A program made the translations under genes and the position numbers. Below the pieces are notes generated by a model that did not search any database, was not told the origin of the DNA, and saw only the letters and a program-made list of their open reading frames with translations. From Chrysogorgia sp. JL179-B06 (lineage: Eukaryota > Cnidaria > Anthozoa > Scleralcyonacea > Chrysogorgiidae): a DNA stretch of 64,000 nt. This document shows positions 12,201 to 24,200 of the stretch, in pieces; position 1 is the first letter of the stretch, and every line of letters begins with the position of its first letter. The stretch is from contig JAYKKM010000120.1 in assembly GCA_035772405.1 (NCBI GenBank), positions 927,001 through 991,000 on the forward strand, written 5' to 3'.

Positions 12201-15200
12201 CTAAAAATAATTAAATCCGCTTAAACATAATTAATAACTTCTTATTAACAGAGAGCGCGGTCATTACGGGAAAATATCAGACCGAGGTCTTGACAGCACG
12301 GACCGAGCCCCTTGGAGCGAGGTTCGTACACAAAAGACCGAGGTCCGATATTTTCCCGTAATGACCAAGTGGTCGAGGTTAATAAGAGGTTTATTATATG
12401 GCATGGCTTTTTTAAACAACATACTTTACATACGTTTTGAGTGACAGAATCGTCGTTTTCAATCTTGTTCTTGTTCTTCTATTGCTTACATGATGGTAAG
12501 ACTCTCTTTTAGATTGTTCATCGTCCGACTCGTACATGATTTAGTGCTTAATTCGCTAAATTCGTTTAATTTTTGCTGCTTTTCAAAGTTTCCTATCGTC
12601 GTAAACAAAATGGCTGACAAAATCCGTAATCCGGACCGGCCCATTACGGGAAATAACGGACCGGCACGTAACGTGTCTCAGCCAATCAGAGCACGCAATT
12701 TCACCGGAAGTATAGCTTGTGCCATATAATAAATCTGCTTAATTGCTTAGCATCTTAACAATTAGCCCATAGTTATTTATTTGCATATATCCACAAATTG
12801 CACATATAAACACCAATTCGGCTCACTTCCTCTAGTGTCCGATGTCGTAGTACGACGAAAGCTAAAACTCTGTGACCATATACATATAGTAACAATTAGG
12901 CCGCAATTGAAACCTTAATACCCATGTTTCTGAACGATACATTCAACCGATTTACTTTTCACATGTAAAATGAAAATTTCATGTGAAAATGTTTGACATG
13001 TGATATTTCATATGCGGAACGAACCATTTCGCATATGAAACTACAAATTCATATGTGGAATGAAACATGAAATGTTTATAAAGCAATGTAGAACATCAAT
13101 CGACGACACATACCTCAGTTTCTCGAAAGCTTAATCCTCTGGAAACATACATTCCTGCAGCTTTCATCTCCATCGCAAGCATCTCAAGTGCCCCTAAAGT
13201 AAATAAAAAAAGGTAAAATAAATTGCTTTTTACGCTAGCGTTGATTGGCCAACAGCCGTGTTTAAGCCTGGTTTCCATATGATCGCTACGATCGCTGCGA
13301 TCGTTCAATTTTAAAACCGGCGATTGTAGCGATCATATGGAAACCACACGCTCAGCGATCCTGGCGATCGCAGCGATCGTACCGATCGCGGAGATAGAAA
13401 ATGTTCTATCTCGGCGATCGTAGCGATCGCAGCGATTATATGGAAACACTGGTTCAGCGATCCTGGCGATCTCAGCGATCGGTACGGTACCCCAGCGACA
13501 TTCGGGCCCGGCTATATATCTATGAAACACATTACTGTGGTAAGATTAAACGGTTCCTTCATTGTCACATCACGCAAATATTTTATGTAAATATCTGTAA
13601 AAGAATTATCTGTCTTGAAGACGTAGCTGTGCCCAAAGCTGTGGGACGAGAGTGTGAAAAGCTCCAAGCTCTTCTCTCATTCGAAATATCTGTCGAACCC
13701 AAAAACCATGTTTCCTTGGCGCAAGTTCGTCCAAACAAACTGGGGCGAGATTTAAGGCAGTACTTTTAAAATGCAATCCGAACGAGTTCTTTTTACGGAA
13801 AGCCGATTATACGTTCGATACATGATAAATTCGATGTTTGAAACCGACCTCGAATTTTGTCGAACCTAATGTGTATTAGATTCGACACATGATAAATTCG
13901 ACGTTTGAAATAGGCCTTACTGATAAGAGCAACTAGAATAAAAAGCTGTGCTTGCGGTAGTAAAAGAAAGTTGTCTTTGTTTACTTCGTCCATAACGATC
14001 GCTTCAATCGCCGGTTTTAAAATTGAGCGATCGTATAGCAATCATAGCGATCATATGGAAATCAGGCTTTAGATAAGAGTATAGAAACATGGAGTTTTCG
14101 CGCTCTTTTTTCAAGTCCTGTGTTTATATACGGTGATACACTTTGGATGTTGCGAGACTTAAGATTGGAGTTTATGGTTTGTACCTCTCGTCCCTCGTAA
14201 CCAGAGCAATGTATTTTCTCGTCAGGGCAATGTATTTGCTGTTCCTCACATGGAATACGTACTATAAGTACCTTTGTTATATACCAAAGACTTTCCTTTG
14301 CCAAAGATGAACTAATCTTATTGGACAAATCATGGTGACGTGTTGTTCAACAAACTCAATGTTTCTTTCTGCCGAGGGAAACATTGCCTGTTTCCTTCTG
14401 ACGTCAACAATGAAGAAGGAAACAGTGCAATGTTTCCCTCTGACATCAGCTTTAATCATGCGTTGTTCACGTGAATACACAATTATTATTGCATCAGATC
14501 AAGAACTTTGGACTCTTCGAGTATTGCGAAAGATTTCGAGCTTCCCGCTTCAAATGTATTAAGCTAAACCAAGATGAAATCGTAATGGAGGCTGTAAGAA
14601 AGAATATACGAAAGTCTTTGGTATATAACAAAACGCTTGTTGACTTTTGCCTCGAGAAACATCGAATTTTACGGTTATATCCCTAGCAATTTCATATGAC
14701 CAGCATTTTTGATGACTTGGTCGTTTTCGATGAGAAAATAAATTTTAGTACAACATCAGTGAGACGTGTAAAAAGACCAGTAAGAAAGTGGGAGTGCTTA
14801 TGCGTCTGCGAAACTTGATTCCGGGCTCGGCGAAATTAATGATTTACAAGACATCTATCCTGCCTTTTCTTACAGTACGTACTGCCGTTTAGTGTGGTAT
14901 TTCTGAAAATCATCCGATAATATAGAAAGGTACAGTAGAGCGCATTCAGCAACATGCACTGAAAGCAGTTTATAGAACAAAGACAAAGTCATATGAAAAA
15001 CTAATCAATCGAGCTCGGCTGCCAACACTACATAATAGAAGGTTACAGGACATTGCTATTCTGATGTATAAAGTAAAAAACAAAGTTTTACCTAGTAGTG
15101 TAGTAGATGATTTTCAATTTTAAAAGTTCATGTTATTCATTAAGAAATAGTGATTTTAATATAGGGTTAATAACGTTAATTGTGAAACGTTTTCACTACG

Positions 15201-18200
15201 TTAATTTGGACCCTGCACGCTATGGTCAAAGCTGAATAATGACATTAGGAACTGACCTAGTCTTAATAGTTTTAAGAAGACTACTATGCACACTAGATAT
15301 AAATGGTTGGAGAATATTAATTGTAACTGCTGCGATCTTGTAACTACGGAGACTCAGATGGAACCAGTATACAATCTTGTAACCTTCTCCATGAAGTCTC
15401 GGTAGCTCAATGGTTAGAGTCTCACCAGCAATAAGGTTACAGGTTCGATCCCTGTCCGGTAGATTCTTTGAGATTTGAGATCAATAAGAGTCTACTTATC
15501 TTATCCTGTAATGTACTTCATCTTGTCAACTAGGAGTTTTTTGTTTACAATTTCATAAGCGAAGCATATAAAATACATTTTGGACGAGTCCAACCGGTTA
15601 GGAATGGAAATTGTAATAATGACAGTTCATACTAACCTAAACCTCGTTTTCTGATTCCTTCAAGAAAAGTCTCAAAGTCCTTAAATGGTGTTCCTTCTCC
15701 CCATAGACTAAGTCTTTCCATAAATGCCTGCAGTTAGAATATAAAATTACCAACAAATTCGATATACATCTTCACCGAATATCTTTATTAAATGGTTATG
15801 ACATTCCGTTAAAACTGTCATAAAATAAAGAAAATACAACTAAAAAATACCACATGGGCGTTTTTTGCTACTTCTTCGTTATGACATTAGGTCAGACGGA
15901 ATCAACAAAACTAACTAGAACGTTTAAAAGCTGTTCAGCTATCTCCTATTTATACTTGTGAATTTCATAAATGTGTTAAAGGACATCTGGACGATCATCA
16001 GTATATTGATCCCTAGTTGGATCATCCATCCATCCCAACCCAACAAACTCGATAATCTGCCAGTCTCAAACCATCGATCGATCAATCAGTCAATCCATCA
16101 AGCAATCAATCAATTAGTCCATCAATCAACCGTTCATCAATCAATCAATTAATCAATCCATCCCTGAACACTCATTATAAAATAACCGGAAGTAAATGAG
16201 CGAGTATACGATATCTGATTGGTTACTGAGCTCAAAAACCGTGCATTATAACTCAATAAAGCATAAGCTGACGTGATTCCTCGCGTAGATTTCGTCGTTT
16301 TTGACGGATTTTAAGCCGTAGTTTAAATCACAAAAAAAGTCAAAGAACACCTGGATACAAAGCTAATCAAGGTACTAACACAACAGAATGTTTTAACTGC
16401 AACGTTGAGTGCATTTTCATCGCTAAAATCGCCAACGTGTTTTCATCAAAGGCTTCCTAGCAACGTACGTTGCTATGTGCTAGCAACGTCTCTTATAACA
16501 GGTAAATCTACATTTTTCATGGCTTTATTGTTAATTTAATGGTGTTATTTTATAAAAGAAATAAAAAACTTTGTCTTGTGTGATTATCGAGTTATTGGCA
16601 CTCGAGAAGCTAGTAAAACACTCGGCTATCGCCTCGTGTTTTACACGCATCTCTCGTGCCATTATAACTCGATAATCACACGCGACACGTTTTTTATTTC
16701 TTAAATAATCAATCAATCCCTCAATAATCCATCATTCTTTCCATCCATCCATCCGTCCGTCCATATATCCATCCATCCATCCATCCATCCATCCATCCAG
16801 CCATCGATCAATCAATCAATCAATGCGGTTTCTCCATTTATCCATGCATATGACCTAATCACTTACTACATCATAAAACAAAAAAAGCATTACCATATTC
16901 TTCAGGTCAGTCACACCAGTTGCACTGCAATAAACCACCCTTGCTTTTGGCAAAAGTCTACAAAGTAAAACGAGGTGTTATAGACCTCTTTCATAATGGC
17001 ACCAAAATTAAATATTCTTTTATATTCATTTAAATTACCCTTTCTGACCTCGTTCGTGTGTGTGTAATTCCAAAAAATCTTCGCTTTGTAACGAGGCCAG
17101 AAAGGCTAATTTGCATGCATATAAAAGAATATTTAAACTGGCCGCCATTATGAAAGAGGTCTATAATGGCTGGAAATTGGCAGCAGGAAATGAGGAAAAA
17201 CATTTAATTGTTTTCAAAATCATTTGTTTTCAATTGTTCACAAGACAAAACGTAAATGCAATCCAAAATTGGGTCAGTGAAATTTTAAAGGTGAACTGCA
17301 GGCAACACTCAATGGCGTCAAAATTAAAATGAAAACCGCCGCTGTACATCAACTTTCAGCCTTCGAGCAAACTATAAAATGGCGGCATCCAGCAGAAGCA
17401 TAAAATACGAGAATTAAAACTTTATTTCTCAAAAATGTCTTGACTTAACTTAAAGACCTTTTATTTAAATACCGTAACTTTTCTAAACATTATACTCAAA
17501 TACTTAATTTATTTTCGACTGCAGTTCCCCTTGCAAAACCTCAGAATTTAAATAGACATCAGGTACCGCTGAGACATAACGTTCATACTATTGCAGGTAA
17601 CTGGGAAAAGTTGGAGAGTTTTTCAAAAAAAAACACATATTCTAACACCAGTCTTTTTAAAGGTTACTCAATCGGCCATTTTTCAGATTACTATTTATAC
17701 ACGAGATGTCATATAGTGATGCGTTATCCACATTTGCGCTGACAGTACACCGAAGGCAAGGCACCAGGATTCATGTGATAAAACTTTTAACACTATCTTA
17801 AATAATCCTGAACATACACTTCATAAGTTCATAGGGGTGAGGTGGGGGGTTGGTAGAAAAGGCGGGCGAGGGGTTATTGCGGAACGTATTTATAGTAATA
17901 TTTTAATATTGACTCGTCTGATGTAATTCAGCTACATGTACACGGCTACCAATATTGGTGTTTCAATAAATTAGTCTACTGCCTGTAGACTAAGCCCCGT
18001 CCTTACTGCATTATTGCAATACCTTTCTTAGAATGTGCGCTGTACCAAGTAAGGATGTCTTTTGTAGCTGTGGTATCTTTAATCGTAGGTCTAGTTTCTC
18101 CATCCAATTTCCGAGTCTCTTGCTGACAGATACAAGTGCTCCTATCACCACCGGCACAACCTCCAACTTTATTTTCCACAACTTTCTAATTTCAATCCTC

Positions 18201-21200
18201 AACTCCTCATACCTCTCAACCTTCTCGTCTTCCCTTGTTGCTGTACTTTACCGTCCTCAGGGATTGTCACATCAACTATCACACACTTATTCTTCTTTTT
18301 GTCTATCAACACAATGTCTAGTTTTCTATGCTTGATCTTCCTATCACACTGCACCATAAAATCCCACAACACCTGCGGTTCATACCACATGTCAGCTTTC
18401 GTCATATTTTCCACTCATGTTCCAGTGCACAATCCTTGCCACTGCATCATGCCTCTTCTTATACTCCGTTTGTACCAACTTACTACACCCACTCACAATA
18501 TGCCACACTGTCTCCCCTTTCTCACCACACATCCGGCATGATGGGTCCTCCTCTGTCTTGTCAATCTTGTTCTTCACGTATTTTGTCCTCAACACTTGCT
18601 CCTGTGCTGCACAGAGTAGGGCCTCAAATCTCCCTTCCGTTACCACCACCATTTTTCTTGATCGATGCCAGGACTCTCTTTCAGTCCTCTATAGAACTTT
18701 CCATACATTGCCTTGTTTTCCAATCTCTCTACCTTTTCCTTCTCCTTCTTGCTCTTATAATCCTCTTTTTGTGTACATTCTTCTGTTTTCAGCACACCAC
18801 TTTCTCTTACCTGCACTAGCATTGGTTCCACACTTTGCTTCACATACCACCCCAGATTGTTTCCTCCGATCTGATACACATTTCACAGCTGATAAGTCCT
18901 CTTCCACCTTTGCCTCTAGGTAAATACAGTCTATCAACATCACTCTTTGGGTGGAACACGCCATACAGTGTAAGCTTTCTAGTCTTTCTATCCAATGTCC
19001 GCACTTTTTCCTGACTCCATTTACTATACCTGCACCATACAGTACCTCAACAAAGCAATCTTATTCCTTCAACTCAGTTTCGAGCCCAACACTAATCTCA
19101 ATCGCCTCAAGTACTCCTTCTTGAACTTATTTCATTTCCTCCTCCAGGATGTCATCCATTTCCAGGATTCCAAGGTACTTGTATATCCATCATCCTCAAT
19201 TTCCTTCATCACTTCTCCACTTGGCAGTTCTATTCCTTCACTTTTCTGCACTTTCCTTCTCTTCATCATCAGTACTCAACACTCTTTCAATCCAAATTCC
19301 ATCCCAATATCCTCGCTAAATAATTGCACCGTGTTGATCAGTGTGCTTACCTGTTCTTCGCTCTTTCCATACAATTTCAGATCATCCATAAACAATAGAT
19401 GGTTCACTTTCACTTTCTTTCCCTTGAACTCGTATCATGCCTTCACTTTCCTCAACACCAACGACAAAGGTACCATGCATAGTATAAATAAAAGTGGTGA
19501 TAAACTATCTCCTTGAAAAATCCCTCTCTTTACTCTCACCTCGCCAAGGCTCTCTCCGCATGCTGTAAGTTCCGTTCTCCACCTTGTCATACTATCTTTC
19601 AGAAACTCCTCGACATTCTTCGCTATACCGAACATCTCAATACATTCATGGATCCACGAATGGGGAACCATGTCATATGCTTTCCTATAATCTATCCACG
19701 CCATTCCCAAGTTGGTATGCCTTTTCTTACAATCTTTCAGAATCGATTTGTCTATAAGCAGTTGGTCTTTCGTTCCACGGCACTTTCACTTGCAACCCTA
19801 TTACTCCTCTGCCAAGATATTGTTCTCTTCCATGTGTGTGTATATCTCATCCGCCATTATCCCTGTCATTACTGTAGCTTCCACATTAATGGGAGACATG
19901 TGATTGGCCTAAAGTTGTCAACCAGCAGCTCCTTTCGCTGGTGGCACCCTGTTAATTACTTTATCCAAAATCCCTGTACTCCATCCAGACCTGCTGCTTT
20001 CCAGTTGCTCATCTTCCTAACCTGCTTCTCCACCTTCCCTTTCGTAACTACTACAGTACATCTTCTTGCCGGGGAAAACTGTTCATCTCCTTCAGCTCCT
20101 TTAGCCATTCAGCTTGGTTGTAATGCTTCTTCTCTTTGTCCCATATGTCACTCCAGAACTTCTTGATTTCCTCCGCATTCAGTACAAACCTTTCGCTTGA
20201 AGTGTCTCCATTGATCTCTTGATAGAATCGTCGCTCGTCATACTCGAATAGTCGGTTCTGCCTGAACTGCTTTATTCTATTCTCATATATTTGGACCTTT
20301 GATTTCTTTGCCAGAACTCTCTGTTTCAGCTCCTCTACCACTACCGACAAGCCTTTCTCAACAATGCCATACCTCCTTACAGGACTAGTGAGGTTGCGGG
20401 TTCGAGTCCTGTCTGGAGCTCACAGTTTTTCTGAGTATTGACAAATTAACACAGCTTGCACAGCAAAACCTTTACAACTTTACAAGCATCAAGCTGCAAC
20501 TACTTAACTTAACTAACAACATTTGACTGGAAATTGACTGTCACAACACGACTTGTAGTCCAAACGGCAAGACTCGTCCCAGGTTTAAATACCGTATTTA
20601 ACCTTGCTCTGCCATCTGAGTTCTAGTGGCTCAATGGTTAGAGCGTCTGGCTAGCATTCAGAAGGTTGCGGGTTCGAGTCCTGTCTGGAGCTCAGAGTTT
20701 TTCTGAGTATTGACAACTTAACACAGCTTGCACAGCAAAACCTTTACAACTTTACAAGCATCAAGCTGCAACTACCTAACTTAACTAACAACATTTGACT
20801 GGAAATTGACTGTCACAACACGACTTGTAGACCAACAAGTATTTGTGAACACGGCAAGACTCGTCCCCGGTTTACATACCGTAATTAACCTTGCTCTGCC
20901 ATCTGAGTTCTAGTGGCTCAATGGTTAGAGCGTCTGGCTAGCATTCAGAATTAGGTTGCGGGTTCGAGTCCTGTCTGGAGCTCAGAGTTTTTCTGAGTAT
21001 TGACAACTTAACACAGCTTGCACAGCAAAACCTTTACAACTTTACAAGCATCAAACTGCAACTACCTAACTTAACTAATACAATACTTGTTAATATTAAT
21101 AAAATTGGGATCCAATTCAAGATATCAAACATTGACATTTAGAATCACTCTAGCTGCCTTCTTTTGAAGCCTAAACACTTGGCGGAGCATGCCTTGAGAA

Positions 21201-24200
21201 GTCATAGACCAAATTACGTATGGAAACTAAATAATGAAATAAAAACAACATCGCACCTTTGTAAAGTAGTCACAGCGACAGCAATCTTCGTACTTGACTT
21301 CTCATTCCCCTGGATAGAGAAATATCATTAAAAGTTATTATAATTAGATCAACATTTAAGTGCACGAAATATTTTCGCGACAACTTAACGCTTATGATCA
21401 TCTGGAAGGATTTATGTTTCAGGAAGAAAATAAAACTGATTGTCAATAAACTTTACCCATGCTAAAGTCGAGCGAAAGAGTTTTCTTATATTTTTCAACG
21501 CTATGTTATCTGTAGGTTTGACGTCAGTGCTACGGGTATCGTAAATTATCTGTATGCTAACAATCAATCAAAATCGAGATGAAAAATGGATAATGATGAA
21601 AAATGCATAATATCCTTTGTTCTGAAGTTACCGGGAGGCTCTATACGCTGTTCGCCAGCAATAGCGCTCCGTCGAGATGACGTCAGTATCGATGTTTGTC
21701 CGCTTTTACCCATAATTCTTGCGGCCATAACAAAATAAAATAGCTCATTTGTAATCATTTGTGAGTCAAATTTTATTTGTTTGTCCGCTTTTTGAGCTAT
21801 TAATAGCAGCCAGACTCTACGCTATTACCAGTAAAGTAAATTAGCAGCTGTATATGTTTAGGGGGATCGGCGAAAACTAGCCCATTTGCCCCCCGCAATG
21901 GTTGCGACCCACCAGCTACGCAGATTGTTATCTGACACTTACTGGAACAAAATGCTTGGCTTTGTGGCACTCATCAAATATCAAACAACCATCAAAATTT
22001 GCTCCTCCACACCAATCAATAAGTTGTTGCAAACGACTGTGGCGTGCTCCTAAAATTAAGAACAGGTTTTCGCTGCATAAAATAAATTATTATTTTATAA
22101 CTAAGATGCTCTATGTAGAAACACGACATGAGGGATTAATAGGGAGCTTAAGTTTCGCGTTTAAAGTGCCACTACGATCAAATTTTTACCTATCGATATT
22201 TTTACGTATTTATAAAGCAGAGCTGCTAAATATTACTCGGTCGAAACCGTTTTGCGATTCGACGATGACAAGTATTATTTTTCTTACTCCGAATCTGGAG
22301 TTGTTATGTCCGCCATTAATCGTTCGTGTTCTTGACCAGCGTAACGAAGTGACGTCAAATTCTCAACGCGAAGACTCCACATCGCTAATTCTTCAAGAAA
22401 ATCAAAGTCGTTTATTCAAATTATTCATCTGAAAGGCTGAACATTTCATCTACTTCTCGAAGAAAACAAGAAAACAAGTAACCTCGACTGAAATTCAGGC
22501 GTAGCAGAGAATCTGACGTCATAAACAATATTATCTTTTGAAATTGCGGGCTCACTTGAAACACGTTTTTAGTAATGGTGGCCTAAATAATAGTGATTTC
22601 AGAGCTCAAAATACTTACTTCAAAATACTATTTTTTACATCGATGATCACTTTCGACCCTGAAATACTATTCTATGCTAAAGAAAATCTAAAAGACGGGG
22701 GTGAATTTTCATCGTAGTGCCACTTTAAGAACTACGGCAAACTGCAGAAATAATCACGTGACTAAAATCTTCGCGCCGCTGTCGTTTGCCGCTGCCGTTT
22801 CAACGTCAAGAGGAGTGATTTGGCGTTTGCCGTAAACGTGAGTATTGTTCTTAAATTATGTGTTATAGTTTAAACATGTACACCTTTTTAAACATTTACA
22901 CCTTTTTAAACATGTACACCTTAATATTAACTGTGCGCGAGTGTGCTAGTATAATGTATTTATTGCAATAAGTGATATAATAAGCGATATCGTAGCACAG
23001 ACTGATATAGTAATATGTATATGATAGTATATATATATGTAATGTATGTTTGTTAATTCTTAGGGTAGCCTGCGAAGCAGGCGTTTAGGGATTGGGGGAG
23101 GGGGCTGGGGTGAATGCGGATGGAACGCCTGCACGAAAGACCCATGTTTTTGGATTTCTACGTCCACCAGAGGACGCTAAATTCTGATTGGCTAACTCAA
23201 CTCATTCAGGGGTTTCCTGTCAGGAAATAAACATTTAAAAATGGCGACTTTAGAAAAACCAGTGTTGGTAGATGACTTTCGAAAGCTTTAACCGATCTTC
23301 AGTTCGTTGCTGGTCGTAGCTTAAATTAAAACAGGAACAAAAAGTTGCAAAGAGGGAGCTGCTGGCAGCTGATGTTTTGATGGTATTACCAACGGGATTT
23401 GGCAAGAGTTTGTTTACTAGACGTTCGTGCGAGCGCGTGATTGTCAGTCGGCAGAGGAAGCAGAGGAAAACATGCTTAGAAAGATAAAAAATATTTCCAC
23501 ATGGATTTAATCACGAAAATATGCCGTTTAACTTTATGTTGGATTGCTGCATGTTTAAAGTAATGTTGTGATTTTGCCTAGCCTTCATATTCTTCAACAC
23601 AGAATCTTTTTTGTGGTTTTCTCTCACTGTCGAAGTGTTATTCGGTGATTTTTTGTTGCCTACAAGAACAAAATGAATGGTTTCTTCGTGAATATCCCTG
23701 CCAACGAGAGGTAAAATAAACATTTTACACCTTTTCCATGTTCTCTTGGTGGACTATATCTATAAAAGTGTTGTTTTGGGGGGTTTTATTGAAACTTTCA
23801 ATAAGGTAAACTTCGCCCTCACAAATTATACGCAAATTCTCGTTCGCTTTTAATAGCGTTGATTTGTCCACTTTAAATACTTATAATTTCCTATATATTT
23901 TCGGTCTGTTTTTGCAAAATATTGTGAAAATTAACAGGAACGATTGCTATATTTTATTTATAGTTATTGTACATATGTAGAATGTTAATAAATGTTTAAA
24001 AACCATGTGCCGGCATGATTTGCTTTTTGTGTGTACAAGACCTCAAAATTCCCGTGTTTGGATACTCTGATCCAATCAATTGACCAATCAGAGCGCTTAT
24101 TGTGTACATGTTATTTTATAAACAATGATACATACCAGTACGTTGTACAGACGAAACAAGCGTGGCATAAGTACTAAAAACCACACCTTCTTTAAAGTCC

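Noticed and set aside
18033..20166. Several plus-strand ORFs of 100-217 codons
   Set aside because: Antisense shadows of the minus-strand R4/Dong-like LINE.
20618..20693. Annotating this as a functional tRNA gene
   Set aside because: Tandem and dispersed copies with shared 3' tails behave as a repeat family; function cannot be judged without a covariance score.
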